Shown here: one piece after another, positions 1 through 9,982 of the stretch
Position numbering within the stretch: position 1 is the first letter of the stretch
Layout: each line of letters begins with the position of its first letter
Assembly: GCF_014200395.1 (NCBI RefSeq)
Contig: NZ_JACHBS010000001.1
Span: 1,922,001 to 1,986,000, forward strand
Direction of reading: 5' to 3'
Origin: Microcella frigidaquae
GTDB taxonomy: Bacteria > Actinomycetota > Actinomycetes > Actinomycetales > Microbacteriaceae
Length of the DNA: 64,000 nt
Program-made: the position numbers and the translations under genes
The notes under the pieces: generated by a model
Databases searched by the model: none
The model's input: the letters and a program-made list of their open reading frames with translations, nothing else
What the model was told of the DNA's origin: nothing

Positions 1-192
1 CTGGGCGCCGTACAGCGTCGCCGACAGAGCTGCCGGGGGCACGATCGCGAGCAGCGAGGTGGCGGATGCTCTCCGCTGATCGAAGCGCAGCCACAGCAGC
101 ATGAGCGGCACCATGATGAAGCCGCCGCCGACCCCGAAGAGACCCGCGAAGAGTCCCCCGATCACGCCGATCGAAAGAAGGGGCAGAATCAC
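1..192 (-). CDS. TauE/SafE-family membrane exporter (partial, N-terminus only)
   Basis: The window's left edge cuts this gene, so only the first 64 codons are visible, read leftwards from a GTG at 192. The product starts with a hydrophobic helix that includes a GLFGVGGGF glycine motif, followed by a MVPLMLLWL segment and a RRASATSLLAI stretch. This is the usual N-terminus of TauE/SafE sulfite/organosulfonate exporter-like proteins of the inner membrane. The substrate cannot be told. It diverges from the malate:quinone oxidoreductase gene, with 57 bases between the starts. Confidence 0.8.
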   Translation of the reverse strand, partial: MILPLLSIGVIGGLFAGLFGVGGGFIMVPLMLLWLRFDQRRASATSLLAIVPPAALSATLYGAQ

Positions 193-237
193 CGCGCCAG
201 CCTAGCCCGCGGCGGAAGGGGCGCTGTGAAGCGCGGC

Positions 238-243
238 TAAACT
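238..243 (+). promoter_or_regulatory. -10 box of mqo, leaderless type
   Basis: TAAACT lies six bases before the GTG start at 250. There is no Shine-Dalgarno sequence, so transcription probably starts at or next to the start codon. Confidence 0.6.
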
Positions 244-249
244 GTCGGG

Positions 250-1722
250 GTGACCGAACCCATCGACGTCGCCCTCATCGGCGGCGGCATCATGAGCGCG
301 ACGCTCGGCACCATGCTGCAGCAGCTCGAGCCCACCTGGACGATCCGCATCTACGAGCGCCTGAGCGATGTCGCGCTCGAGAGCTCCAACCCGTGGAACA
401 ACGCGGGCACGGGGCACGCCGCCCTCTGCGAGCTCAACTACACGCCCGAGCGGCCCGACGGCACGATCGACATCGCCAACGCGGTGAAGATCAACGAACA
501 GTTCCAGGTCTCGCGGCAGTTCTGGTCGTTCCTGGTGAGCGAGGGCGTGCTGCCCGAGCCGACCGCCTTCCTCTCGGCCACGCCGCACATGAGCATGGTG
601 TGGGGCGAGGCGAACGTCGAGTACCTCCGCAAGCGGTACGAGGCCCTCAAGGACCACCCGCTCTTCGCGGGCATGGAGTTCAGCGACGACGCCGCGGTGA
701 TCCGCTCGTGGGCGCCGCTCGTCATCCCGGGTCGGGCGAAGTCGCAGCCGATCGCCGCCACGCGCATGGCCGCGGGCACCGACGTCGACTTCGGGGCGCT
801 CACCCGCGCCCTCGTCGACGGCCTCGTCGCGAACGGCGCATCGTTGCACCTGGAGCACCGCGTGACGGGCATCCGCCGCACCAAGGACGGCCTCTGGAAG
901 CTCTCGATGCGCCACGAGGTCGGCGCGACACCGGTCGAGGTGACCGCGCGGTTCGTGTTCGTCGGCGCCGGCGGGCACGCCCTCCCGCTGCTGCAGAAGA
1001 GCGGCATCCCCGAGATCCGCGGCTTTGGCGGCTTCCCCGTCAGCGGCCAGTGGCTGCGCAGCGACAACCCCGAGGTCGTCGCGAAGCACAACGCCAAGAT
1101 CTACGGCAAGGCCTCGGTCGGCGCTCCGCCGATGTCGGTTCCGCACCTCGACACCCGTGTCGTCGACGGCACCCCGAGCCTGCTGTTCGGGCCCTACGCC
1201 GGGTTCACCCCGAAGTTCCTCAAGACGGGTTCGTGGTGGGACCTCTTCGGCTCGATCCGCTGGCACAACATCGTGCCGATGATCCAAGTGGGCCTGCGCA
1301 ACTTCGACCTCGTGACCTACCTCGTCGGCGAGCTGCTGGCGACGCGCTCGAAGAAGCTCGACGCCCTGCGCGAGTTCTACCCGGAGGCCGACGGTGACGA
1401 CTGGTACCAGTTGACCGCCGGTCAGCGGGTGCAGATCATCAAGAACGTGCCCGGCAAGGGCGGCACTCTGCAGTTCGGCACCGAGGTCGTCGCGGCGGCC
1501 GACGGATCGATCGCGGGCCTGCTCGGCGCCTCGCCGGGGGCCTCGACCGCGCCGTCGATCATGCTCGACCTCATCGAGCGGTGCTTCGCGGATCGGGTCG
1601 AGGGCTGGCGGCCGCGCCTGCAGGCCATGGTGCCCAGCTACGGCCGCGCGGTCTCCGACGACCCGGCCTTCGCCGACGAGGTGCTCAGCTCGACGGCGGC
1701 GGCGCTCGCGATCTCGCGCTAG
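250..1722 (+). CDS. mqo: Malate:quinone oxidoreductase
   Basis: 490 aa, full length for the Mqo family. This FAD enzyme sits peripherally on the membrane and oxidises malate to oxaloacetate, passing electrons to quinone in the TCA cycle. The N-terminus carries the GGGIMS dinucleotide-binding motif (about residues 11-16). Further family signatures are NPWNNAGTGHAALCELNYTP around residue 45 and the C-terminal GASPGASTAPSIML. The GTG start at 250 is chosen because a TAAACT -10 box lies six bases upstream. The gene appears to be transcribed alone; the next gene starts 51 bases downstream. Confidence 0.95.
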   Translation: MTEPIDVALIGGGIMSATLGTMLQQLEPTWTIRIYERLSDVALESSNPWNNAGTGHAALCELNYTPERPDGTIDIANAVKINEQFQVSRQFWSFLVSEGVLPEPTAFLSATPHMSMVWGEANVEYLRKRYEALKDHPLFAGMEFSDDAAVIRSWAPLVIPGRAKSQPIAATRMAAGTDVDFGALTRALVDGLVANGASLHLEHRVTGIRRTKDGLWKLSMRHEVGATPVEVTARFVFVGAGGHALPLLQKSGIPEIRGFGGFPVSGQWLRSDNPEVVAKHNAKIYGKASVGAPPMSVPHLDTRVVDGTPSLLFGPYAGFTPKFLKTGSWWDLFGSIRWHNIVPMIQVGLRNFDLVTYLVGELLATRSKKLDALREFYPEADGDDWYQLTAGQRVQIIKNVPGKGGTLQFGTEVVAAADGSIAGLLGASPGASTAPSIMLDLIERCFADRVEGWRPRLQAMVPSYGRAVSDDPAFADEVLSSTAAALAISR

Positions 1723-1773
1723 CCGCGGGCGTTCGCACGCTCCACCCTGCCCCACCCGGAAGGACCGGCACCG

Positions 1774-2766
1774 ATGACGTTGCCCGAGATCACCGACCCC
1801 GTCGACCTGTGCCTGCCCAGTGGGCGGCTCAACCCGGCCGCCGTCGGCCGCACTCGCACGCCCCTGCACTGCAGCCCGCTACGCGGCTGGGGACGCTCGA
1901 AGCGCTGGGAGTACTGGGGCATCATGACCCCCGAGGTGTTCGTCGGGATGACCGTCGCGAGCCTCGACTACGCGGCCGTGCCCTCGATCTACCTGGTGGT
2001 GCGCGCCACCGGCGAGCACCGGACGATCGGCGGGCTGGAGCCGCTCGGGCGCGGCACGAGCATCCCCGACACGCTGCCGCCGTTCGAGGCGAGCGCGCGG
2101 TGGGGTGGTCGCCTGGGGGCGAGCGAGCTCCGGATGCTCTCCGCGGGCTCGGCCACGAGCATCCGCGGCACCGCACCGGGCTTCGCGATCGACGTGACCA
2201 GCCCCGACGCCGGTGACGCGCTCGGCGTGGTCGTGCCGTGGAGCGACCGCCTCTTCCAGTACACGCTGAAGGATGTCGCCCGGCCCGTCTCGGGCACGAT
2301 CCTGATCGACGGACGCGAGTATGCGGTCGGCGAGGGCAGCTGGGCGGTGCTCGACCGCGGCCGGGGTCGCTGGCCCTACCGGATGACCTGGAAATGGGCG
2401 GCCGGCTCGGGCATCGTCGACGGGCGTCGCATCGGCCTCCAGCTCGGCGGGAAGTGGACCGACGGCACCGGCTCGACCGAGAATGCCGTGTTCGTCGATG
2501 GCGTGCAGCACTACATCGGCGAGGAGCTCGCCTGGCAGTACGACCTCGACGACGAGCACTCGCCCTGGCGCATCGTCGGTGAGCACGCCGACGTGACCCT
2601 CACGCCGTGGCACCGTCGGCTCGAGCAGACGAACGCGGTCGTCGTGGCCAGCACGATTCACCAGGCGCTCGGCACCTGGAGCGGGTGGATGCTCGACTCC
2701 AGCGGTGCGCGCGTCAGCGTCGACGGACTCGTCGGCTGGGCCGAGCAGGCGCAGAACCGCTGGTAG
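1774..2766 (+). CDS. DUF2804 family protein
   Basis: 330 aa. The sequence has the DUF2804 pattern: an N-terminal LPSGRLNPAAVG segment, a conserved RWEYWGIMTPEVFVGMTVA region near residue 50, and a C-terminal part rich in Trp and Asp. The family has no established biochemical role; a beta-rich fold resembling hydroxyneurosporene synthase/CrtC-like proteins is suspected. There is no signal peptide or membrane segment. It starts 51 bases after mqo on the same strand, behind a GGAAGGACC ribosome-binding site, and faces galK across a hairpin. Confidence 0.8.
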   Translation: MTLPEITDPVDLCLPSGRLNPAAVGRTRTPLHCSPLRGWGRSKRWEYWGIMTPEVFVGMTVASLDYAAVPSIYLVVRATGEHRTIGGLEPLGRGTSIPDTLPPFEASARWGGRLGASELRMLSAGSATSIRGTAPGFAIDVTSPDAGDALGVVVPWSDRLFQYTLKDVARPVSGTILIDGREYAVGEGSWAVLDRGRGRWPYRMTWKWAAGSGIVDGRRIGLQLGGKWTDGTGSTENAVFVDGVQHYIGEELAWQYDLDDEHSPWRIVGEHADVTLTPWHRRLEQTNAVVVASTIHQALGTWSGWMLDSSGARVSVDGLVGWAEQAQNRW

Positions 2767-2792
2767 CCCGCGGCGAGGGGCCGGGCCGCGGG
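2767..2792. terminator. Bidirectional hairpin between DUF2804 gene and galK
   Basis: CCCGCGGC (2767-2774) pairs with GCCGCGGG (2785-2792) between two convergent genes. No T-tract follows, as is common in high-GC actinobacteria. Confidence 0.55.
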
Positions 2793-2802
2793 ATGCCGTG
2801 GC

Positions 2803-3952
<1,150 letters not shown>

Positions 3953-3960
<8 letters not shown>

Positions 3961-5059
3961 GAACCTTCGCAATCCCCTCTCTGATGAATGCGGCCTGCGC
4001 CTCGGGGGCGACGTCGCCGATGAAGGCGCCCATCGCGGCCTCCGAGCCGGCGAGGTACTTCAGTCTCTCAGCGCCGCGGCGGGGGCTGGTCACCTGCAGC
4101 ATCAGTCGCACGGTGTCGCGCCCGCGATGCACGGGCGCCTGGTGCCAGGCCGCGATGTACGGCGTGGGGGTGTCGTACAGCGCGTCGATGCCGCGCAGCA
4201 GTCGGCGGTAGAGCGGCGCGAGCTCGTCCTTCTCGGCATCGGTCAGGGCGGCGAAGTCGGGCACGTGGCGGTGCGGCAGCAGGTGCACCTCGATCGGCCA
4301 GCGTGCGGCGAAGGGCACGAACGCGGTGAAGTGCTCGCCCTCGAGCACGACCCGCTCGCTGGCCCGTTCGGTCTCGAGGATGCGCGCGAACAGGTCGCCG
4401 CCGACCGCGTCGATGGACCGCAGCAGGGCGGTGGTGCGCGGCGTGATGAAGGGGTAGGCGTAGATCTGCCCGTGCGGGTGTGGCAGCGTGACGCCGATCT
4501 CGGCCCCGCGGTTCTCGAAGGGGAACACCTGCTCGATGCCCTCCATCGCGCTGAGCGCGGCGGTGCGGTGCGCCCAGGCCTCGATGACGGTGCGCGCGCG
4601 GCTCACCGTCTGCGAGCCGAACGAGCCCTCGTGGTCGGGTGAGAAGCAGACGACCTCGCAGCGCCCGACGCTCGTGCGGCTGCGGCCGAAGCCGATCTCG
4701 GCGAGGTCATCCAGCCCCCGCGGAGCGTTCTCGTGCGTCAGCGCCGGCCCGAAGCTCGGCGAGCGGTTCTCGAACACGGCGACGTCGTACAGGCTCGGAA
4801 TCTCGCTGGGGTTCGCATCGCTCTGCGGCGCCAGCGGATCCTGGTCGGGCGGCGGCATGAACACGCGGTTCTGCCGGTTGCTCGCGATCGACACCCAGTC
4901 GCCGGTCAGCACGTCCTGCCGCATGCTCGCGGTCTCGGGTCGCGGGTCGAGCACGCGGCGGTCGATCGAGCGCTCCGGCCCGAGGGTGGTGTCGGCGTCG
5001 TCGACGTAGATGAGCTCGCGCCCGTCGGCGAGCGTCGTGGAGTGGAAGCGGATCGGCAC
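3953..5059 (-). CDS. galT: Galactose-1-phosphate uridylyltransferase
   Basis: 368 aa, GTG start. The enzyme exchanges UMP between UDP-glucose and galactose-1-phosphate. The active-site motif HPHGQIYAYP is present around residue 190, with the nucleophilic His in the HPH core. The N-terminal SIASNRQNRVFMPPPDQDPL region is typical of the actinobacterial type. galT is the first gene of the galT-galK operon and diverges from a DeoR-family regulator. The intergenic stretch holds an inverted repeat that may be the operator. Confidence 0.95.
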
Positions 5060-5081
5060 CTCACGATGCTACGGCCCGCGA

Positions 5082-5097
5082 CTTGCGGAATCGCAAG
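5082..5097. promoter_or_regulatory. Inverted repeat in the galT / DeoR-regulator intergenic region
   Basis: CTTGCG-GAAT-CGCAAG is a perfect dyad between the divergent galT and regulator genes. A second motif at 5108-5130, read on the minus strand as TTTCGATTTC followed by TGTCGATATC, resembles the TCGA-rich half-sites of DeoR/GlpR-type regulators. One or both could be the operator; this is inferred from position. Confidence 0.45.
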
Positions 5098-5138
5098 CGG
5101 TACGCTTCCGATATCGACAGAAATCGAAAGGGCGGCTG

Positions 5139-5948
5139 ATGGATGCTGCGCCGCAGCGCCGCGAACGTCTCGCGCTGCTCGTGGCCGACCGCGGATTCGC
5201 GCGCGTCGTCGACCTCGCGCGCGAGCTGCGCGTCAGCGAGGTCACCGTGCGCACCGACCTCGCCGCGCTCGAGGGCGAGGGCCGCGTCACCCGCGTGCAC
5301 GGCGGCGCGATGCCGCGCGGCCTCGTCGCCGAGCGCGAGTCGAGCCTCGAGCAGTCGCGCACCCGGCTCGCCCGGGCCAAGCGCGCGATCGCGGCCGAGA
5401 CCGCCGGGCGCGTGCGCTCCGGCGAGAGCCTGCTGCTCGACGTCGGATCCACCGCGCTCGCCGTCGCCCACGAGCTCGTCGCGCGGCCCGAGCTGGAGGA
5501 GCTCGTCGTGGTGACGAACGGGCTCGCCATCGCGCTCGCGCTTGAGCCGGCTATCCCGCGTTTCACGGTCGTCGTCACGGGCGGCACCGTGCGCTCGCTG
5601 CAGCACTCGCTGGTCAACCCCCTCGCCACGACGCTGCTCGACGACGTGCGGGTCGACCTCGCGATCCTCGGCGCGACCGGCGTCGACGCCGCGGCCGGGG
5701 TGACCAACGTCAACCTGCCGGAGGCCGAGGTGAAGCGCCGCATGGTCGCCTGCGCGGCCCGCCGCATCCTCGCCGCCGACGCCTCGAAACTCGGCACGGT
5801 GCACCTGGGGCGGGTGTGCGGCATCGACGAGCTCGACGAGCTAATCACCGACGATTCGGCGACGGATGCGGCGCTCGCGCCCCTCCGCGCCGCGGGCCTG
5901 CGCGTCACCACGGTGACCCCGCGCGGAGCCGGGCCGCGCCGCGCGTAG
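5139..5948 (+). CDS. DeoR-family transcriptional regulator of the galactose genes
   Basis: 269 aa. An N-terminal DeoR winged helix-turn-helix (about residues 5-58, with the VSEVTVRTDLAALE recognition segment and RVHGGA) is followed by the DeoRC sugar-phosphate sensing domain, which contains LLLDVGSTALAVAHEL and VTGGTVRS. Reading is possible from 5010, but that would run through the start of galT. ATG 5139 has a GAAAGGG ribosome site and begins the domain exactly. It probably senses a phosphorylated sugar and controls galTK and the epimerase gene. Confidence 0.88.
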   Translation: MDAAPQRRERLALLVADRGFARVVDLARELRVSEVTVRTDLAALEGEGRVTRVHGGAMPRGLVAERESSLEQSRTRLARAKRAIAAETAGRVRSGESLLLDVGSTALAVAHELVARPELEELVVVTNGLAIALALEPAIPRFTVVVTGGTVRSLQHSLVNPLATTLLDDVRVDLAILGATGVDAAAGVTNVNLPEAEVKRRMVACAARRILAADASKLGTVHLGRVCGIDELDELITDDSATDAALAPLRAAGLRVTTVTPRGAGPRRA

Positions 5949-5951
5949 CAT
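5946..5951 (+). promoter_or_regulatory. -10 box of the epimerase gene, overlapping the upstream stop codon
   Basis: TAGCAT lies six bases before ATG 5958. Its TAG is also the stop codon of the DeoR-family gene, so an internal leaderless promoter may supplement read-through. Confidence 0.5.
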
Positions 5952-5957
5952 GACCGC

Positions 5958-6896
5958 ATGACCACCATGCACGAGCCCGCACCCCCCACCGGCGAGCAGT
6001 ACCGGCTGCGCCACGACGGCGCCCACGGACCCGTCGAGGCCGTCGTCACCTCGGTCGCCGCCGCTCTGCGGCACCTCACGGTCGACGGTCACGCGCTCGT
6101 CCAGGGTTTCGACGCGGATGTCGCGGCACCCTTCGGTTGCGGCATCGTGCTCGCGCCGTGGCCGAACCGCGTGCGCGACGGACGGTGGGTGCACAAGGAC
6201 GCGGTGCAGCAGCTCGATCTCACCGAGGTCGAGCGCACCAACGCCATCCACGGCCTGCTGCGCAACACCCCGTACCAGCTGGTCGAGAAGAGCGACGACG
6301 CCGTCACCCTCGGCGCCGCCGTCGTGCCGCAGCACGGCTGGCCATTCCACCTCTGGACCACCGTCGAGTACCGGCTCACCGGCAACGGCATCACCGTCAC
6401 CCACGGCGTCACCAACCTGGGCGCCGAGCCCGCGCCCTACGCGGTCGGCACCCACCCGTTCATCCGGGTCGGCAGCCACCCGGTCGACGACCTCACCATC
6501 ACCGCCCAGACCGTTGAGCACGTCATGGTCGACGACCGCCTCAACCCCGTCGGCATGGAGCCGGCCGAGGGCGGATGGGATCTGCGCGAGGGCCGCCGCA
6601 TCGGCGCGCTCGCTCTCGACGATGCCTTCCGGGTCGAGCCCGACGCCGACGGGATGATCCGCACCGTCCTCGCCGCGCCCGATGGCACCGAGACCGAGGT
6701 GTGGCAAGAGGCCGACTGGGAGTGGCTGCAGCTGTTCATCACGCGCGCCTTCCCGACCGCCGAGGGCGGCGTCACCGCGATCGCCGTCGAACCGATGACC
6801 GCGCCAGCCGACGCGCTGAACTCGGGGGTCGGACTGCGCTGGATCGAGCCGGGCGCCTCGTGGTCGGGCAGCTGGGGAATCTGCCGCCCGGCCTGA
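5958..6896 (+). CDS. Aldose 1-epimerase family protein
   Basis: 312 aa, GalM/YihR-type mutarotase fold that interconverts sugar anomers before phosphorylation by GalK. Family features are the LAPWPNRVRDGRW segment (about residues 72-84), the catalytic-His region NAIHGLLRNTPY, and the GTHPFIR motif near residue 160. It follows the DeoR-family regulator by nine bases and completes the galactose cluster. Its exact sugar preference (galactose, glucose or a sugar phosphate) cannot be read from sequence. Confidence 0.88.
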   Translation: MTTMHEPAPPTGEQYRLRHDGAHGPVEAVVTSVAAALRHLTVDGHALVQGFDADVAAPFGCGIVLAPWPNRVRDGRWVHKDAVQQLDLTEVERTNAIHGLLRNTPYQLVEKSDDAVTLGAAVVPQHGWPFHLWTTVEYRLTGNGITVTHGVTNLGAEPAPYAVGTHPFIRVGSHPVDDLTITAQTVEHVMVDDRLNPVGMEPAEGGWDLREGRRIGALALDDAFRVEPDADGMIRTVLAAPDGTETEVWQEADWEWLQLFITRAFPTAEGGVTAIAVEPMTAPADALNSGVGLRWIEPGASWSGSWGICRPA

Positions 6897-7043
6897 GTCG
6901 AGCATCCGGCAGCCCCGCGAATGCCCGCGAACGGGGGGTGAACGCAGGGCTGTACGGCGGCGCGCGCACCTGATTGGATGAGCGCGGAGAGTGGGGGATG
7001 CTCTCCGCGTGACGCACGCATGCATTCGACAGGGGGGTCGGCC

Positions 7044-7451
7044 ATGGCCGTTGCACCGAAGACCGTGGTGATGATCGTGGGGGGCGTGCTGCTCGTCGGC
7101 GGCGCTTTCGCCGCTGCTCCCGCGATCGGCGCGCTCGTCGACCAGTCGGCCGCGCCGGGGGCGTCGGTGGTGGGAGGGCCCGTCGAGTTCGCGGTCAACG
7201 AGAACGGCGAGACCTACGGCAGTGCGATCAACGACCGCGTGCCCGATCTCATCCTGGCCCGCGCCGAGGGCGGCAAGCTCGGGTACGTGCGGGTCAGCGA
7301 GCTCGAGTTCACGCGCAACCTCGTGCGCTCCGACCCCGACGCGAACGCCGTCTACAACATCGACGTCTACGAGTCGGACGGCACGACGACCATCGGCACC
7401 TTCCGCGTGCGCGACGACACCCCGGCGCCGCGGGACGGCCTCGACAACTAG
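7044..7451 (+). CDS. Small exported or membrane-anchored protein of unknown function
   Basis: 135 aa from ATG 7044, chosen for its AGGGGGGT ribosome site. In-frame starts at 6978 and 7020 lack one. Residues 8-32 form a single hydrophobic helix (signal peptide or anchor). The rest is soluble and acidic, with the pattern NENGETYGSAINDRVPDLILA and a G-K-L-G-Y-V-R-V stretch. I do not recognise a domain. The repeated short beta-like segments suggest a small extracytoplasmic beta domain. It stands alone before tRNA-Lys. Confidence 0.7.
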   Translation: MAVAPKTVVMIVGGVLLVGGAFAAAPAIGALVDQSAAPGASVVGGPVEFAVNENGETYGSAINDRVPDLILARAEGGKLGYVRVSELEFTRNLVRSDPDANAVYNIDVYESDGTTTIGTFRVRDDTPAPRDGLDN

Positions 7452-7464
7452 CGCCTGGGTGACG

Positions 7465-7537
7465 TGGGCCCCGTCGGGCTCGAACCGACGACCCGCGGAT
7501 TAAAAGTCCGCTGCTCTGCCAACTGAGCTAGAGGCCC
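7465..7537 (-). tRNA. tRNA-Lys (anticodon TTT)
   Basis: 73-nt cloverleaf read on the minus strand. The acceptor GGGCCTC pairs with GGGGCCC, the anticodon loop is CTTTTAA with anticodon TTT, and the T-loop is GGTTCGAGCCC. The discriminator is A, and no CCA is encoded. Confidence 0.97.
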
Positions 7538-7577
7538 GCATCCAATCTACCGCCCAGCACCGTTCAGCGCCGCGGGC

Positions 7578-7583
7578 TACCGT
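7578..7583 (+). promoter_or_regulatory. -10 box, leaderless type
   Basis: TACCGT lies six bases before GTG 7590. The intervening GGAGGC could alternatively act as a ribosome site. Confidence 0.5.
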
Positions 7584-7589
7584 GGAGGC

Positions 7590-8222
7590 GTGACCGACCG
7601 CCCCCGCCGCCCCGTGCGCCTGCCGAGCGCGGCCTTCGAGGTGAACGAGGGCGGGCTCGATCCGGCGGTCACGCTGCGCATCGCCCACGACTCGGCCCGC
7701 GCGCTGGTGCACCGGGTGCGGGCGAGCGACGACCCCGATCTGGTCGAGCGCATGGTCGCCTTCACCGACGAGCACGGTCTCGACACGCTCGCCGAGCTGT
7801 GGTCGCGCGCCGGCGCCCGCACCCTGCCGGGGGTGCTCTGGCGGCTGTCGCTGCTGCGGGCGCTCATCCGCTCCGACCCGCCGGGGGTGGCCCTGCTCTT
7901 CCAGCGCGGCAGCGAGGTTCTTGCGACGGCCGACCCGGTGATCGCCGGGGCCGAGGCGCCGACGGGGCCCGACGAGATCCGCGTGCTCGCCGACGCCGTG
8001 CTGCGTGGCGTCTACGTCGGCGATGTGGCGGTCGCCTTCGAGCGGGCGGCGGCGTTCTGCCGCACCGCCGCGGCGGGCGCCGCTGATCTCGCCGACGACG
8101 CCGATGCGGCCGCTGACGACACGCGCGCCACCGAGCTGACGAGCCGCGCCGCCCGACTGGCTGCGTCGGCCCGCGACTTCGCCGCCTGCGCCCGCCTCGA
8201 GCGCGCCGGTTCGCTCGACTGA
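7590..8222 (+). CDS. Conserved actinobacterial protein of unknown function
   Basis: 210 aa, GTG start. Almost wholly alpha-helical, with no membrane segment or signal peptide. Landmarks are VTLRIAHDSARALVHRVR (about residues 28-45), a LAELWSRAGARTLPGVLWRL stretch near residue 70, and an Ala/Asp-rich C-terminal helix pair. I recall this family beside tRNA-Lys in Microbacteriaceae, sometimes wrongly labelled RNA polymerase subunit beta; nothing here supports that label. Function unknown. Confidence 0.8.
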   Translation: MTDRPRRPVRLPSAAFEVNEGGLDPAVTLRIAHDSARALVHRVRASDDPDLVERMVAFTDEHGLDTLAELWSRAGARTLPGVLWRLSLLRALIRSDPPGVALLFQRGSEVLATADPVIAGAEAPTGPDEIRVLADAVLRGVYVGDVAVAFERAAAFCRTAAAGAADLADDADAAADDTRATELTSRAARLAASARDFAACARLERAGSLD

Positions 8223-8255
8223 CGGCGAGCATCCCGCCCTCGCCCGATCCTCTCC

Positions 8256-8343
8256 TGTCACAAATCACGGACTTCTCGCTTCTCGTGCCCCTGCTCTCGG
8301 GCATGCACACTCGCCGTCGGCAAGAACTCCGTGATTTGTGACA
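8256..8343. repeat. Palindromic element copy 1 (88 bp, 16-bp terminal inverted repeats)
   Basis: The left arm TGTCACAAATCACGGA (8256-8271) is matched exactly by its reverse complement at 8328-8343. The 56-base interior is not shared with the two other copies in this window (26753 and 27816). The element begins 33 bases after the preceding stop codon. There is no target-site duplication and no reading frame. Confidence 0.9.
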
Positions 8344-8631
8344 CTGACGGGGCCGTGACGGGATGCCCGCGGAATGCCGCGCGGCCCCCCGCGGTTACAC
8401 TGCTGTAGCCGGGCCGCAGTAACCCCGGGCTCCACTTTTCGCCGCTACGAGCGGCCTTCCGCCGAGAGGCGTTCTGCGGCCCGGCTCTCGCGTCTCCGGG
8501 GGAGCTCACCCGGGGGAGCTCACCCGCGCTGTCCGCCACGCCGCCACCCGCCGCGCATCCCCGAACCTGGCAGTTCGCTGATACTGCCCACCCGTTCCAA
8601 ACCTTCCGGCCGGGGGCGCCGAACACAGGGC
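8344..8631. other. Intergenic region upstream of the cupredoxin gene
   Basis: With the preceding element this makes about 400 bases without a gene. It contains a short imperfect hairpin near 8391-8409, a perfect 14-bp tandem duplication of CCGGGGGAGCTCAC (8496-8523), and a CGAAC-N6-GTTCG dyad (8562-8577) located where a promoter for the cupredoxin lipoprotein would lie. I see no further gene. Confidence 0.5.
8496..8523. repeat. 14-bp tandem duplication
   Basis: CCGGGGGAGCTCAC occurs twice in direct succession (8496-8509 and 8510-8523) in non-coding DNA. It probably arose by replication slippage. Confidence 0.85.
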
Positions 8632-9114
8632 ATGTCACCGACTGCTCCCACCGCCCGCTTCGGACTGACCCTCGTGGTCGTGCCGACGCTGCTCGTCGCG
8701 CTCGCCGCCTGCACCGGGTCGACCCCGGCGCTGATCGCCGATCCGACGCCGCTGACGTCGACCGTCGACGACGGCATGTCCGGCGCGGACGCTCTGCAGC
8801 CGGGCCCCGACGAGGTCATCACGATCGGCCTCCGGTTCATGCCGGAGGACATCACGGTGCCCGTCGGGACCACCGTGACCTGGCGCAACGGCGAATCCAT
8901 CGGGCACACGATCACCTCGGGTGCCTGGGGAGACGTGAACGAGAGCACCGGGTTGCGGGGCACCCAGTCGGCTGACGGCCTGTTCGATCACGCGCTCGCG
9001 CCGATGGGACAGGAGGGGGACACCTTCTCGTTCACCTTCACCGAGCCGGGGGAGTACCTCTACTTCTGCCAGCCGCACCTCACGATGAACGCTCGCGTCA
9101 TCGTCGAGGGCTAG
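8632..9114 (+). CDS. Cupredoxin-domain lipoprotein (plastocyanin-like)
   Basis: 160 aa. A signal peptide ends in the lipobox LAAC (Cys27), so the mature protein is lipid-anchored outside the membrane. A single plastocyanin/azurin-like domain follows. Type-1 copper ligands are visible: the His of SIGHTITSG, then Cys, His and Met of YFCQPHLTM, with the usual C-x2-H-x2-M type spacing. It probably shuttles electrons or carries copper at the cell surface. It lies just before a helical lipoprotein gene and the SigK-like sigma/anti-sigma pair, which may control it. ATG 8632 is the only start giving a signal peptide. Confidence 0.88.
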   Translation: MSPTAPTARFGLTLVVVPTLLVALAACTGSTPALIADPTPLTSTVDDGMSGADALQPGPDEVITIGLRFMPEDITVPVGTTVTWRNGESIGHTITSGAWGDVNESTGLRGTQSADGLFDHALAPMGQEGDTFSFTFTEPGEYLYFCQPHLTMNARVIVEG

Positions 9115-9185
9115 CGGCGCGCAGAACGGAGACCGCTCCACCGGCACGGCCCGCATCACACCAACACACACAAAAGGGGAATCAC

Positions 9186-9848
9186 ATGCGCAAGTCCATC
9201 GCGTTCGCCGGCCTCGGCCTGGCTGCCGCTCTCGTCCTGTCGGGCTGCTCGACCACCGCGGAGGCGGAGGCCCCCATGGAGGAGGCCGCCGTCATCGACA
9301 CCGTCAACAGCGACGGCGCGGGCCTCCGCGCTCAGCTGACCGCGCTGCTCGCCGACCACGTCTACCTCGCCGGTGCGGCCATCGACCAGGCTCTGCAGGA
9401 CGGTGGCGACCTGACCACGCCGCAGGTGCAGGCTGCCGTGGCCGCTCTCGACGAGAACTCGGTCGAGGTCGCCGCGCTCGTCGGCTCCGCCTACCCGGAC
9501 GCCGAGCAGCCGTTCCTCGACTCGTGGCGTTCGCACATCCCGTTCTTCGTCAACTACACGCTGGGCAAGGCGACCGGTGACGAGGCGCTCGCCGAGCAGG
9601 CCGTCGCCGACCTCGGCGCCTACGCGGTGTCGTTCGGCCAGCTGATCAACTCGGTCGTTCCCGAGCTGCCCGCCGAGGCCGTGCAGGCCGAGCTCGAGAT
9701 GCACGCCGAGACGCTGCTCGCCGCGATCGACGCGAACATCGCGGGCGACCCGGCCTACTTCGACCTCCTCAAGGAGGCCGCGAGCCACATGCCGATGACC
9801 GCGCAGGCCCTGGCCGGCGGCATCGCGGCGAACCTGGGCATCCAGTAG
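9186..9848 (+). CDS. Helical secreted lipoprotein of unknown function
   Basis: 220 aa. The signal peptide has the lipobox LSGC (Cys21). The mature part is predicted to be almost entirely helical and is acidic, with two repeated amphipathic helical halves (around residues 50-120 and 125-210). It contains no Cys and few His or Met after the lipidation site, apart from EMHAETL and SHMPM near the end. The start has a strong AAAAGGGG ribosome site. It follows the cupredoxin gene by 71 bases, so a role with copper or envelope redox stress is possible but unproven. Confidence 0.75.
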   Translation: MRKSIAFAGLGLAAALVLSGCSTTAEAEAPMEEAAVIDTVNSDGAGLRAQLTALLADHVYLAGAAIDQALQDGGDLTTPQVQAAVAALDENSVEVAALVGSAYPDAEQPFLDSWRSHIPFFVNYTLGKATGDEALAEQAVADLGAYAVSFGQLINSVVPELPAEAVQAELEMHAETLLAAIDANIAGDPAYFDLLKEAASHMPMTAQALAGGIAANLGIQ

Positions 9849-9865
9849 TCGCCAGAACCATCGGG

Positions 9866-9901
9866 GTGGATGCCCGCTCGCACTCGCGGGCGGGCATCCA
9901 C
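9866..9901 (+). terminator. Hairpin after the helical lipoprotein gene
   Basis: GTGGATGCCCGC (9866-9877) pairs perfectly with GCGGGCATCCAC (9890-9901), 17 bases after the stop codon. Confidence 0.65.
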
Positions 9902-9982
9902 CGCGACCGCCGGCCGGCGGGGAGGGGACCCGAGCCCCGCCCCGTCGGCCGTTTCGTGCTTCTCGATCAGGAAGAAACTGCG

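Noticed and set aside
5010..5138. N-terminal extension of the DeoR-family regulator
   Set aside because: It would start inside galT and cover the intergenic operator. ATG 5139 has the ribosome site and begins the HTH domain.
9866..9982. Upstream start for the SigK-like factor
   Set aside because: It would lie in the terminator hairpin of the preceding gene; the family start fits ATG 9983.
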